From Warburgia ugandensis (lineage: Eukaryota; Streptophyta; Magnoliopsida; Canellales; Canellaceae), in assembly GCA_035236585.1 (NCBI GenBank), contig CP141126.1, positions 69,045,414 through 69,109,413 on the forward strand: a DNA stretch of 64,000 nt, written 5' to 3'. Within the stretch, counting starts at the first letter, position 1. Each line of letters begins with the position of its first letter. The position numbers and the translations under genes were made by a program. Positions 11,608 to 24,954 of this stretch are shown here, in pieces. Under the pieces are notes generated by a model, which searched no databases, was not told where the DNA came from, and saw only the letters and a program-made list of their open reading frames with translations.

Positions 11608-13683
11608 ATTTGACACTACTATTTTGAAAACAAGGCATGCAACATGCATGGTTTCAAAAGAGGCTTTCCATGTAAAACATCGTGCAATTTCCTTTATACG
11701 TAAACATGTATAAAACTATATGCTCATTTACACATTATCAACCATGGAAGCTTTTATTGAAATCCAGAAATCAACCATATAACTATGGACTGCTTTAGTG
11801 AAATCCAGTATAAATGTGACTAAAATCATAAAGTAGTACTCAATCAGGCCAAGTAAGAAGATCTCGGCAAACACATCAAACCAACGAGTCAAATATAATA
11901 ATCTTAAAACTATTAAAATAGTAATCATTCAAAGCAGATGATAACATCCCTATAGATATCATGCACATGGACTTTCGGTTTTGTTCTCACTATAGGCTAC
12001 CTCATTCGACTATCTGCCTACTTGGAACTCAAGCCGATGGGTTAGTAAACACATCAAACCAACTGGTTACGAGTACTTGTCTACGACCATCTCAATGCTA
12101 TATGCATATCGATAAAACTAAAATCATAGAGCCAACTATGCTCACGATCAGCACACAGCTGGTATCGTGTGTCTCCGATATCTACAGACCACCCACCATA
12201 GCCATCCACGGCGACTATGGATATGTCCCCGAAAGGGTGCCATGAACACCTCCAGTGGTCGTCCTTGTTTACCATAGCAGTCGAGGAAGGGACACTGCCA
12301 TTTTGGCAGTGATACCATCCACTTTTTGTGGTAGAGGCCAGGAGGCCAAGCTCGTACATAACAACCTCTCAGCATAGTGCTCACCAGGCTCAATAGCCCA
12401 AAAGCATATATAATTAATCCAAATCTCAATCACTGTAATTCATGCAATCTATGCAATGCATTTCAAAACATGCAAGAAATGCATATAATATGCATATATT
12501 TTGAATCTCAATCATCACAAGTCCTGCAATTTATGCAACCAGTTCCAAAACATGTATGCAGTGCTTATATAAAGCCTATTTACCAAATAAGCAATTTCAT
12601 GCAAGATCATAAGGAAAATCTGCATACTCATTATGAGAATATCAAATCTCAAAAGCATACTAAACATGGTCATCAAGATTAAATAAATCAATCAGATTTT
12701 GAAAATGGATTTCAAAACTTAGCAGTATCAGACTACCTACCTTGATGTCTCTTGAATCATGTTTCTCTTCAATTTGTGCTCTAGATCGCCTTTTTGAAGC
12801 CCTGAGTTTGGAAGTAAAAATCCAAATCAATGGCTAGATCTATATTATAGGTTATAGATCTCTGATTCATGGGTTTCTAATGATTGATCTATGTGATTTG
12901 GGTTTGATCTAGGTAGATTGATCTCCTAACATACCTAATGGGTCAATCTATGAGAATTGGTCACCTTTGATCTCGTAGATCTATGAGATTTTCATAGTTT
13001 TTAGGCTATAGTCACATCAAATAGTCTTATGATTTTAAATTTTATTGTATCATTAGATCTGCGTCATCAATACAAATGCAACAGTTCTTTTAGATCGTCG
13101 ATCAGAGTTATATAGCCTCTTTAATTGCATTTTTAGTGTCATGAATTCATGGACGAACTAGATTCGTCCATACCGGGCCCACACGTCACAGTTCCCAGGA
13201 CGCATGTGCATCTTGCTCAAACTGAGACCACGTTTGCATGCATGCGCATGCCCAAACGATGTGCTGAGGCATGCATCCTAGACGGTGTCGCATGGAGGCG
13301 TCTTCGGCGCATGCAATGATAGTTCCCAGGACACTCCCGCACCCTGGTGGAACCAAGACCCTCGCCCGCATGCCCAAAGGCTGTCCCAAGGGGTGTGTTC
13401 CTGGGTGCGCGTTAAGCACTGCATTCCCCAGGATGTCTAGTTTGATGGATCAGCAGATCCATCGAAGCTGGGTTTTCTCCTACAGTTTTTAGCTGGGAAA
13501 CACTAGATCCAGCATGGACCTAGGCCGGGAGAGAGGAAAATCAGAGAGGAGGATGGGGTTCTTACCTGAGCAGCCAGAGATGGCTCCCCCCTTTTTACCG
13601 ACGTGCGATTTCTCCATGCCTGCCAAAACCCTAGCTTGAAGTAACCGGAAGAGAAGGAGGGATGATCGAAGAAAGAGGGGGAG

Positions 13684-13699
13684 AGGGTTTTTATAGAGG
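13684..13699 (-). promoter_or_regulatory. TATA-like box of LTR A (left copy)
   Basis: The minus strand reads CTCTATAAAAACC. The same word stands in the right LTR at 20145-20157 and it lies about 460 bases into the LTR in sense, a normal place for a U3 promoter. Confidence 0.6.
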
Positions 13700-14147
13700 G
13701 TGAAGGTGGTGCCGCCATTCTTTGCGGTGCTGCATTGAATAGGCAGTGCTAGAAGTCGATGGGAGGTAGGGGACGACTGGGGTGTCTTTAGTAAAACAAG
13801 CCCCTATGTTTCTTGTCCCTAGACTTTGTAATTTCATATTACAGAATTGCCCCTCATCTTCAAAAGCCCATAACTTGGTCATACAAACTCTGTGTTCAAT
13901 GTTCTTTGAGACGTTGGATTCCATTTTGAGCATAGAATCTAATTATATGATATTTCTCATAATTTCCTTTGCTTCATACGTTAATTAAAATAAAACATCC
14001 AACCACCTATTAATATGATTAAATATCTATTAAACTCCAAAATTTATGAAAATAAACAAGTTATAACTAATTAGAACATGGAAGCCATTATGATTGATCA
14101 TGGTTATAAAAGTGATATAATCATATTGAAAAATTTGAGTCATTACA

Positions 14148-14200
14148 CCATTACCCCTTCAAAGAATTTTGTCCTCAAAATTTCACAAATTATTATCTTC
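14148..14200 (-). other. Polypurine tract and pol-tail motif of element A
   Basis: On the minus strand, 'aattttgaggacaaaattc' is followed by 'tttgaaggggtaatgg' and then the LTR start. The same arrangement (a 'FEDEI'-coding tail, then a purine run) closes elements B, C and D. Confidence 0.65.
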
Positions 14201-16722
14201 AAGTTATTTATCCCTTAGACAACCTCTTGATGTATGCATTCTCCCTTAGGACTCTGACTAAGAAAATTTCTTTGCTTCATTCCATTATTCATCAAATCCC
14301 TTAATTGGGTCAATAACAAGAGGGGTTTGTTCTTAAAATTCTTTTCTTGTTATCTTGCAACCAAATCTAGGCACATCCTCAATTTATCATCCTCATAATT
14401 CCTTCCTCATAATGCCTTCCATAAAGGCCTTAAATATAACTATAGTTCATCTTACTTTACATACTCAAGAGCCGCTTCCTCTGCGTACTCTGATACTGCA
14501 TTCTTTACTTGCTCCCTTGTCAATATTGGTTTATCATTGTAGTTCATCTTGTTACCATGGAGTTTATCTGATTAATGTTGACAAATTCTTAGATGACCAT
14601 ACTCTTCTAATCATGTAGAAATTACTCTCCACTACTTTGATACTATATCATATTATTTCTTGTCTTTCATTTTGAATAGTAAAAGATAGTTTCCTTTGCC
14701 TCTTGTCTTCCATCTAGTGATCTATTTGTTATTAACTGCACCTTGTTAGTAAAAGTTTCAAAGTTTACATTCTTTCTATTATGTCTCATTCCACTTTATA
14801 TTTTCTTTAAGTAACTTCAAAATTTGATATAGTTTCAGTTTTCATCTTGTTATGTCAATGATAAAAGCTTTCTCCATACCAAACCCTTTACTTGGAAAAA
14901 TGTTTAAAACCAGACTCCAACTTTGAATTCCAACTATCTTTCACTGTTTTATATGTGTCTTGATTCCTCAACCAATGTTTACATTTAGAATAAAATCATG
15001 AAAACAAGGCAAGTAACATCTTCCTTCAATGACGCTAGTACATACTACAAACATGAACTATTATTGAATTCCATTAAAGGCTTTTATCATCGAAGAACTT
15101 ATTCAAAATCATGCCAAATGTTTATGATGAATTTACCATAAATCAAATGTTCTTGTTTGGAGGTTTTTCAAACTATTCACATAAAATTTTCATTAAAATG
15201 TCTAGCCATATTCATACTCGTATTAAAAGTCTCTTATTATTCATACTTATGTCAAAAATCCCTCATCCTTAAGAGAGTCCACTTACTATGTTCATGGCTA
15301 AATCCCTTGCCATTATCCTCTTTAAATTTTCCTCGACATTTACTTCTATTCAATTTCTCCAGTTGGTCTTTGCACTTGACACGTGCATATAAAGGCAATT
15401 AAACATCAAATATTACCATATAACATGACAACTTTCTTCATTTTTCCTCCTTCCATTCCTTATGTCGATATATTATTCAAGCATTTGTCAAGGCTTTGTC
15501 ATTAACTAGTAAGTCTTAATTTGTTAGGAGGGACCATCATAAGTAGCGGTTCTCTAAATTCCTCAAATTTTATCTTTCAAGTACCACCTCATACCTATCG
15601 TATAATGACCCAATAACTATCATCTCAATCTGTGCTAAAGCTTTTGGACGACAATTTTTAAGAAACACACAGGTAAGCATAGAGCATCTTATTAGACATA
15701 GACAAAGATTCTATTCAACTACTTGTATATTCCTTTCCTAGATTTATAGGTTACAAGCAATCAATGCTTACCTGCCTTTCTCTTCAATTCAAGTCGGCAG
15801 TTGACCTTCCAGACCCAAAGTGACCTCTACCGCTTGTCATAGCATCGATCAAGGTCTAGGATTATCCGCAATCTTTGTCATTGTTTGAGATTATTTCTCA
15901 TTTTACTTCCATCTCGATTGTACTTTTAGATCATCAAATAACTTAGTCAAATCAATTTACTTCCTTTAGGGAAAAGCTCATGTCTAAGTACCCATAGCAT
16001 TCCTCTTAATGTATTACATAACTTAGGCTATTATCTACCAGATGCTATCATGGTTAATTGGATATGATTTGAATACCTTAGTTCAATCAACATTGCTTCC
16101 AAAGGTAATGACACTTAAATTTATGGCTAAATTATGTCTTCAAGATACGTGCTCTTCCAATTCTCCTTTATGATATCAAGACATCAAGTTAATCCTTGAT
16201 GGTACTCTAGTTGCTGAAGAACAAATGGACAAGTCATTATCCTTGCTTATTTCCTTTTCACTATAACTTCACTCAATCATATAATGGCAATGTAGGGTAT
16301 CATCAACTTCTCCTTGTTGTGGACTACAACCGCTAGTGTTTCCTCATAAACCAATGGATTTGATAAAATTCTAATTTCAACAATTGACATAAGTATCAAA
16401 CTAATTGTAGAATTTAATTTCTAGTTGATCACAATTCTTCTTTGGAAACTTCTTAAAGCACACTATCCTTAAATTCGATAACTTACTCAAAGTCTGCATT
16501 TTCATCTGCTTTATCTCTACTATCTTCTTCCACAATAAAACCACCAACTCGACTACTATTAGTCCTTCAAATTTGATTGATTAATCTTTCAATTTGGAAA
16601 TATGACTCAAGATGAAGGATCTTTGATTCTATACTTCTCTTTCCTATCCACCATAAATCATGATCTTCTTATTTTGACTGTTCAACATCCATCAAATACT
16701 TGTAGTTACATATCTCTCTCTC

Positions 16723-16742
16723 TTATTATTATTATTATTATT
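16723..16742. repeat. (ATT)n microsatellite
   Basis: About six ATT units inside element A. Confidence 0.8.
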
Positions 16743-17601
16743 CCTTAGTCAGCATCCTCCTTTTGTCTACTTAGATCAATGTTTCCATTTGATTGGTTGC
16801 CTACAATCGATACCTCATCTATACATCAAACATGATAAACTTAATACTTTTAGGAAAAAATTTCTAATATCATCAAAATCCTTAATTGTCTATATTCTCA
16901 ATAAGCCACGCAGTGTCTCAACAAATATATTGACATTTTGTTAATGTCATGATCAATCTATCATCACAGATCTATCATCCCTATTCAATTATCATCAAAA
17001 TCTTCTAATAACTTTGTTATAATCAAATTCTTTGTCATTCTTATTAGATTTAGTCTTTTACATTACTTCATATTCAAGTTATATTCCTCATAATATGTCA
17101 ATTATTGTACTCATCTTCTGGTCTGCTTCATTATACTCAGGTTGTCATTATAAGATAACAATTTTACTTTTCATAACGTTCCAATTAAATTATCCAGAAT
17201 TGAGCTAAGTTCTTCAGAATCCACACCTTTGTGATCTAGTACGAGTCACAGTTGTCTTCTAAAGATTCCACTAGCACTATCTTGTATTTCCATTCCTTAT
17301 TTTCATCATAGTCTTATTCTCATCGAATAGTTTCCTTGTTTACTCCACTACTACACAACAATCCTTAACCCCTAAGTAGGTTAGACAAGAGTTTTGATAG
17401 GATTTGAGCCATCCAATACCTAAGTATTTGCTAGATCTATCTCCTTTGCACCTATTTATTTATGGTGTAGTTTCTTTGTGATCTAACATAATTTCTTATT
17501 CTAGTCATCTCTACTACTTATATTTAGACTACTTTTTCTTAATTATTCCTGTCTTATATAACTTTTGGACATTCAAGACTAGTTGTGAAAGGATAAAGAT
17601 G

Positions 17602-17614
17602 GGCTCTGATATCA
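17602..17614 (-). other. Primer-binding site of element A
   Basis: The minus strand reads TGATATCAGAGCC, one base from the initiator-Met-tRNA primer site, two bases from the LTR end at 17617. Confidence 0.8.
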
Positions 17615-17616
17615 AC

Positions 17617-20600
17617 TGTGACGACTTGGGTTTTCACATGCATTTTTTAAATGCAAAAACTAATTCTTAAGGCAGTATCGATCCCTATTTGAAAACAATT
17701 TTATAAAAACAATGCAATGCAACAGAAAAATCTTTTGTTTTAAATTAATTTTGAAAACCTCGAGTGTCATTTGCTTTTGAGATGAATAAAATAGTTTTGA
17801 AAATTACTGTAATCATAAATGTCTTCCTAGGTCTATCCAGTCACACCTCACAACCCCACTATAATAATTACAGGTACATGTCCAAAGGGTAGATCATACA
17901 CTTACATTTATACTTATCTTCTCCTCATACCCTTGATCATAGAAATAACATTTTTTTATGCTTCTTCTAATCCTTTGTAGAGCTAATCTGTAAAAATAAT
18001 ATATTTGGGTGAGTATTCCTCATACTTAGTAGGTGATCTAATACTACTATTTTGAAAACACGGCATGCAACATGCATGGTTTTAAAAGAGGCTTTCCATG
18101 TAAAACATCGTGCAATTTCCTTTATGTATAAACATGTAGAAAACCTCATTTACACATTATCAACCATGGAAGCTTTTATCAAAATCCAGAAATCAACGAT
18201 ATAACTATGGATTACTTTACTGAAATCCAGTATAAATGTGACTAATATCATAAAGTAGTACTCGATCAGCCCATGTAAGAAGATCTCGGCAAACACATCA
18301 AACCAACGAATCAAATATAATAATCTTGAAACTATTAAAATAGTAATCATTCAAAGCAGATGATAACATCCATATAGATATCATGCACATGGTCTTTTGG
18401 TATTGTTCCCACTGCAGGCTGCCTCATTCGGTGATTTGCCTACCTGGAACTCAAGCCGATGGCTCGGTAAACACATCAAACCCACTGGTCATGAGTACTC
18501 ATCTACGACCATCTCAATGCTATATTCATATCGATAAAACTAAAATCATAGGGCCAACTATACTCACGATCAGCACACAGCTGGCATCGTGTGTCTCCAA
18601 CGTCTAGAGACCAGCCACCATAGCCCTCCACGATGACTATGGATATGTCCCCAAAAGGGTGCCGTGAACACCTCCAGTGATCATTCCTGTTTACCATAGC
18701 AGTTAAGGAAGGGACAATGCCATTTTGGCAAAGATACCATCCACTTTTTATGGTAGAGGCCGGGAGGCCAACCCCGTACATAACATGATCTTAGCATAGT
18801 ACCCACCAAGCTCAATAGCCGAAAAGCATATATAATTAATCCAAATCTCAATCATCGTAATTCATACAATCTATGCAATGCATTTCAAACCATGTGAGCA
18901 ATGCATATAATATGCATATATTCCGAATCTCATCACAAGTCGTGCAATTTATACAACATGTATGCAGTGCTTATATAAAGCCTATTTCCCAAATAAGCAA
19001 TTTCATGCATGACCATAAGGAAAATCTACATACATATTATGAGAATATCAAATCTGAAAATCATATTAAACATGATCATTAGGATTAAATAAATCAATCA
19101 AATTTTGGAAATGTATTTGAAAACTTAGTAGTATTAGACTACCTACCTCGATGTCTCTTGAATTACGTTTCTCTTCAATTTGAGCTCTAGATTGCCTTTG
19201 TAAAGTCCTGGGTATTATTTGGAAATAAAAATCCAAATATTATTTCCTATTTTATAGATCAACAGCTAGATCTATATTATAGGTTATAGATCTCTGATTC
19301 ATGGGTTTCTAATGGTTGATCTATATGATTTAGGTTTGATCTAAGTAGATTGGTCTCCTAACATACCTAATGGGTCAATCTATGAGAATTGGTCACCTTT
19401 GATCTCGTAGATCTATGAGATTTTCATGCTTTCTAGGCTATAGTCACATCAAATAGTCTTACGATCGTAAATTTTATAATATCATTAGGTATGCATCGTC
19501 AATACAAATGCAATGGTTCTTCCAAATCATCGATCGGAGTTATATAGCCTCTTTAATTGCATTTTTAGTGTCACGAATCCATGGACGAACCAGATTCGTC
19601 CATATCGAGCCAGTGCATCATGGTTCCCAGGATGCATGTGTGTCCCAATCGAACTGAGACCACGTTTGCATGCGTGCGCACACTTGAATGATGCACCAGG
19701 GCGTGTGTCCTAGACGGTGTCGCGTGGGGGCGTCTTTAGCGCATGCAAAGAATGTCATGGTGCCTAGGACACTCGTGCGCCTTGGTCAAACCAGGACCCT
19801 TGCTCGCATGTTGCGCCCGCGCTGCATGCCCCCAAGGCCATCCCAAGGGGTGCATTCCAGGGCACGCGTTAGGTGCTGCGTTCCCCAGGACATCTAGTTC
19901 GATGGATCGGTAGATCCATTGAAGCCAGGTTTTCTTTGGTAGTTTTCGGCTGGGAAACACCAGATCCAGCATGGACCTGGCCCGGAAGAGAGGAAAATCA
20001 GAGGGGGATGGGGTTCTTACCTGGGCAGCCGGAGATGGCTCCCTCCTTTTCTCCGGCGTGCAATTTCTCCATGCCTACCAGAACCCTAGCTTGAAGTAAC
20101 TAGAAGAGAAGGAGGAGGGATGATCTAAGAAAGAGGGGGAGAGGGTTTTTATAGAGGGTGAAGGTGGTGCCGCCCTATGGTGGTGCCAACATTCTTTGTA
20201 GTGCCGCATTACACAGGCAGTGCTGGAAGTCGATGGGAGGTAGGGGACGACCAGGGGTGTCGTTAGTAAAAGGACCCCCTGTGTTTCTTGTCCCTGGACA
20301 TTGTAATTTCAAATTATAGAATTGCCCCTCATCTTTGAAAGCCCATAACTTTGTCATACGAACTCCGTTTTTAGTGTTCTTTGAGGCGTTGGATTCCATT
20401 TCGAGCATAGAATCTAATTATGTAGATATTTATCATAATTTCATTTGCTTCATAGGTTAATGAAAATAAAACATCCAACCACCTATTAATATGATTAAAT
20501 ATCTATTAATCTCCAAAATTTTCCAAAATAAAGAAGCTATAACTAATTAGCACATGTAAACCATCATGATAGATCGTGGTTGTAAAAGTGATATAATAAT

Positions 20601-20623
20601 ATTGAAAATTTTGAGTCATTACA
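17617..20623 (-). mobile_element. Element A: 5' LTR
   Basis: A 3007-bp direct repeat of 11189-14147 with the same ends. It lies next to the primer site, so it is the 5' LTR of a minus-strand element. It has the TATA-like word at 20145-20157 and a GC-rich leader at about 19610-19900, where the two LTRs differ most. Confidence 0.85.
20145..20157 (-). promoter_or_regulatory. TATA-like box of LTR A (right copy)
   Basis: Minus strand CTCTATAAAAACC, in the 5' LTR and so the copy that would drive the element. Confidence 0.6.
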
Positions 20624-21053
20624 TATAATGTAGGGAGTTAGGTGGATTTTGGTCAAAATTAGAAGGTTGTTAGGTGGGGGAGGCATCCTTCTCATGTGGA
20701 GATAGTGAAGTGAAATTAGGAAAGAGATAGGATGAAGAGAAGAAATAACTAATAAGAAGAAAAGGAATAAGTGGGAATGGAAATAGATGGGTAGGAAATG
20801 GAAAGGAAATAGAGGGAATTATGTTGTTTCAAAAATTAGAAAGTGTAAGGAGGTGGGGAGGGCTGTGATTTTCAATTGGTTGTGTGCGTGATGTTTTTAG
20901 AAACCCTAAGATGAGATGACCATTGGATCAAGATGGGTGGTTGAGATCTTCTTTCCCTTAAGGTCTTGGGTTGGCTTTTCAACATAGGAAAGGTTACTAG
21001 GGTTTTGATCTTTTCAGAGATTTATTCCTTGCCCTTAGATCATGCTTGACCCA
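20624..21053 (-). mobile_element. Element J: 5' LTR, part beyond the A insertion
   Basis: The purine-rich text continues the style of 10400-11188. It starts with the second copy of A's target duplication (20624-20628). A block at about 20630-20830 recalls 46740-46990 in LTR L. It ends where the left LTR of B begins near 21054. Confidence 0.6.
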
Positions 21054-21080
21054 TCTTGAGCTTCTAACCCTCCTCTGTAT

Positions 21081-21121
21081 CTGAGGTATTGTAAACCTGG
21101 AAACATGTACAATACCTGAGC
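21081..21121. other. Conserved LTR hairpin (left copy in B)
   Basis: GAGGTATTGTA pairs with TACAATACCTG around a 14-base loop, with at most one mismatch. It is followed by 'agcaagctatgcttgg'. Confidence 0.65.
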
Positions 21122-24100
21122 AAGCTATGCTTGGTAGGGGAATACAAAAACACTACTTCATCAATATAAGAATACATACCTCAGTCCTTATTTCATCATG
21201 GTTATCCATTCATGAGTATTCTCCACATAGAGTATATACATTATTGATGTAGTACATGACAAATTAGTTAATATAGTGAAGATTGCTCAAAACTTATTAC
21301 TTCACCTAGCTATACTTCCACTTAGGAAATGGGTATCCAGCCAATCTTTATACAAGGATTTCCAAGAACTCATGTATTGGCATCTCATCATGCCATGGCA
21401 TTACATTATGCCTATCATATGTGCATCATAGTGCAAAATACATTAGGACTACAATGCGTCAGTCTCAATCCGTACAGCACGCCCGAATGACTGCAATCCT
21501 ACATTGATACCAACTATGGAATATCAACTCCATGTCCTCATTGGGTGCACCATGGCTGTCACAGTGGGGCCTTCCCATTATTGCCCCACCCAACATTTAG
21601 CCTCTCTATGGGCATGGTATCCATCATATAAGTTTCAGGAAGCGGGTGGCCAAACCCTCATAACTTCCCTACCATCGCATCCCAGTCTCTATCTCTGGGT
21701 AAAACAAAATCACAAGCCTCCATACTTGTATGGAAAATACATTGTACATATTAGACGACGTGTTTGTTTAATTAAGGCTGGAATATTTTACATACCCTAT
21801 TTGTAGGGTTTCCTTAGTTTTCCATATCTGATTACTTTCACCTCATTAGACTTGATCATCACATTAGATCAATTGGATTAGATTATGAGGTTGGATCGCT
21901 CAGTTTGATCATTTGGTTAGATCACTTAGTTGGATCACATGTGTTGGATCACTTAGTTGGATCATATGTTTTGGATCATGACTATGCTAAGGTACTAAGC
22001 ATAATTATATCATGAAGGTCTATAATTATAGACTAAGATCATGTAAGTATACACATGAATCCTTAATACATTCTCGTACATCCACCCACCTCAAAGTAGT
22101 ATCTTAATTCATACTTCTCAAGTGTATTCTTCCACAATGTCCATCATGGTCTGGATTCATCCATCTATCAAACCATACATATAAGGTTATTTCTCTATTC
22201 AAGTATGTATTCCTATAAGGGATACCTAACTCTTTCCTTGAATCATGTTTGATGAAGGGTTTGGATTCTCTATCTATGTTCTTCTACATACCCATACATA
22301 ATTTCTATATATACATACATAATACAATACTACATTAGTATTCTTATTGTTTTTTATCATTCAAGATCTTGTGGATCTTCTTTGATCATCCTTATCTTGA
22401 TTACAATTTTTATTAGGATTAGATGATTTACTACATTTTATGCTCTTATTATTACTACTCAACCAATTAATGTTTTATTGGTTGAGGGTAGCTTATTTTA
22501 TCCTAAGTCTAGAAGCTCCTCTTATGTCAAATTGGCTAAGGCTTACTAGTTGAATGGTTGAACACAAAATGGTTACTTCAATCCTCATGTAAGGAGGCGT
22601 TTAGACCTCACAAATGTCAACAGAAGGTGGGGGAAGAGCAAGGCTCTATTAGAGAACCCCCTTAACCATTATGTCCATGATCCACTAGAATGACCCTAGC
22701 TCAACCTTTCATAAGGTTCCTATGAGCATTTAACCCTAAGTACTCTTTCTAGTTAATTTTAATTAAATCCATGAACTAAAATGTCATTTATGGAGTTTTA
22801 TTATGCTCCTAATTTGGACCAAGGAATTTATATCCCTTATATTATCCTACTAACTATGGTCCTTACTATCATTAAGTCCATGTCATACATTACATGTAAA
22901 TGTCCTTTCCTTCTAATTTCATTTAATTACAATTTCAATGAAATTTTCATTACTTAAGCATTAAAGCATAAATAAACAATTAAATAAATAATTCTATAAT
23001 TAACTCAACTAAGAAATGAAAGACAATAATGTTCAATAATTCAAATAGAAATCTAACATGCTATCATGATCCAACGATCTTAATTGATCCATATTCTTTT
23101 TTCATCTTTTTAGGGTTTAAAATCTTGATCCTTCATTTTATTTTAGATCTAACACCTCTTATCGATGTAGGTCATTGATGTATCTCATCAATTGATTTGA
23201 TCTTCCTTGATCTACCTGATCAAGGAGATCTTAAGTTACTTGCTCCCATTTACGAGCATAGATCTTAATCTAGCCCAAATCCTCATCATCCATTCCATAA
23301 ATTCCTATGATCTTATCTCAAGATCATCATCAAAATATATCAATATAGTCCAATAATCCTAGATCATCTTAATCTAGGAGATACTATTTACTTTTAGGGA
23401 TTTTAGTACTTTTTAAGGCTAGATCTCTTAGGATATGCCTATTAAATTACATATAACCCACCTAATTATAGAAAATTTAATTAATTAAAATTACAATTTT
23501 ATTGTTTCAGTACATTCTAATTATCACAAGGAATCCATCAAAACTTTCTGGTCTCAATTTATATTCCAACTGAGAATAGAATTGAGGTTTAAAGCTTTCA
23601 GCCCGTTTTAAGGGCTAAATTTCACTCTTACTATTGTTCTTTATTTTATTGATCTACAGACACCAAATTTCTATTGTGATCATTTTTATTAATTTTTTTA
23701 GATTTTATGAACACATCCACAGGTTTTGATTTTCAGTTTGGGGTCATTTGGGCCATGATCCAAGATCAATGACACGAATTTTACTAAAGAGAACATTCAA
23801 ATACTATTTAAAACTAAGATCTAACAAGTTCAGGGGATTATAGAAGATACAAGCAATCCATAACAGGTTTTAGATCTAAAATCAGAGCTATATCAAGCTC
23901 TAAATTGCAAAAACAAATTTTTAGTTCAAAACTGGATGATCCAGATCAGATCTGGTTTAACAGGTACGGGGATTATCATCGACTGGCTCTCATTACCGTC
24001 TACTTCAGGTTATAGGGTGGAGGTGACCGGCTATGGGCGAGACGTCCAGATCTAGACCGTTGGATCACCCATGGCTGGATCTCTTCTGTCCATGACTTTC

Positions 24101-24942
24101 AAGGGACTAGATCTCATGTCCTAGGATTTTGGGACCCTAGGAAATCATCCAACTGCTCAGAATTTGGATCTGAGTCTGGTAATTAGGAGATCTCAACCCA
24201 CAATGCCAGATCTATCATTCCCGACGGATCAATGGCTGGGGAGTTCTCCAGGTGGCCGAAAAACCAGATCAAGCTACCAGGATGAAAGAGGAGTGCAACG
24301 TGCCCCTACCTATTCTAGGCTGAGGTGGAGGAGTTCACTGGAGAAGGAGAAAACCCACCACAGAACGAGATAGAACACCCTAGCTGCCGAAAAACATATA
24401 TAGAGCTTGATTCTTGGTCGCCGTTGCCGGAGAATGTGGGGGACCATGGGGGTTTTAAAGAACACCCAATTCTAAAGATCTCCAATGGTGTAAGATCTCC
24501 GTTCAATAGCCAGATTGGCCAGAATTTTGTGAAGAAACTGCCAGAGATGGTAAACATTACTGGGTTGAACTTCGTTTGGATTTTTATGGAGATCCAACTG
24601 TTGGATCATCGTTAAATATTAGGGGTTTTATATAAGATTTCATTCTGACCAATTCCAACGGTGAAGATCTGGTTTTGATAAGTGAAATTGGATGCCTAAT
24701 TAGATAAGGGTTTCCTAGGAGGAAACCCCATTTCATCGGGGATGACGTGTACCAAGACGCACCAAATGCAGACATGGGATCGTCTACCCGGGTGCGTTTG
24801 GGGACATGCCTAAGGGGAAAAAAAGAAAGAGAGAAAAAAATGGAATTTGGGAAAGATCGGGGAGGTTTCTAGATCTGGGGTTTTTGGAAATGCTAGGGGA
24901 CCTCGTGAGGCACATTAGGAAAATTTCTGGGATTTTTATGAG

Positions 24943-24954
24943 CTATTTATAGAG
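24943..24954 (-). promoter_or_regulatory. TATA-like box of LTR B (left copy)
   Basis: The minus strand reads CTCTATAAATAGC. The same word is at 33034-33045 in the other LTR. Confidence 0.6.

Larger units (their letters stand above)
11189..14147 (-). mobile_element. Element A: 3' LTR
   Basis: A 2959-bp LTR starts TGTGATGAC and ends TCATTACA on the plus strand. It is repeated at 17617-20623, with about 10% differences in the parts compared by eye. In sense it starts TGTAATGACTC at 14147. A GC-rich segment at 13140-13500 lies downstream of a TATA-like word at 13684-13699. Blocks at 11990-12420 are shared with LTRs of D and C, such as 'ctcagcatagtgctcacc'. It is the 3' LTR because polypurine-like sequence and the pol-tail motif lie on its right. 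Confidence 0.85.
14148..17616 (-). mobile_element. Element A: internal region without recognisable Gag-Pol
   Basis: About 3.47 kb lies between the LTRs, shorter than the roughly 4.5 kb or more needed for a Ty3 Gag-Pol. No protease, reverse transcriptase or integrase motif can be read with confidence on either strand. The region is alignable over most of its length to the internal region of D (58634-62034), for example 'ctgcgtactctgatac' near 14480 and 58987. So A and D are copies of one family, now broken in many places. I infer either a decayed coding domain or a non-autonomous family. Confidence 0.75.

Noticed and set aside
15700-15900. Integrase C-terminal relic in element A (minus strand)
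   Set aside because: A few residues recall the Ty3 'YADkRRR.LEF' region, but not enough to call a domain by eye.
24164-24615. Open frames shared by both LTRs of B (24164-24615 and 32162-32706)
   Set aside because: They are shared because the LTRs are duplicates. Frame and length change between the copies and no family is recognised.
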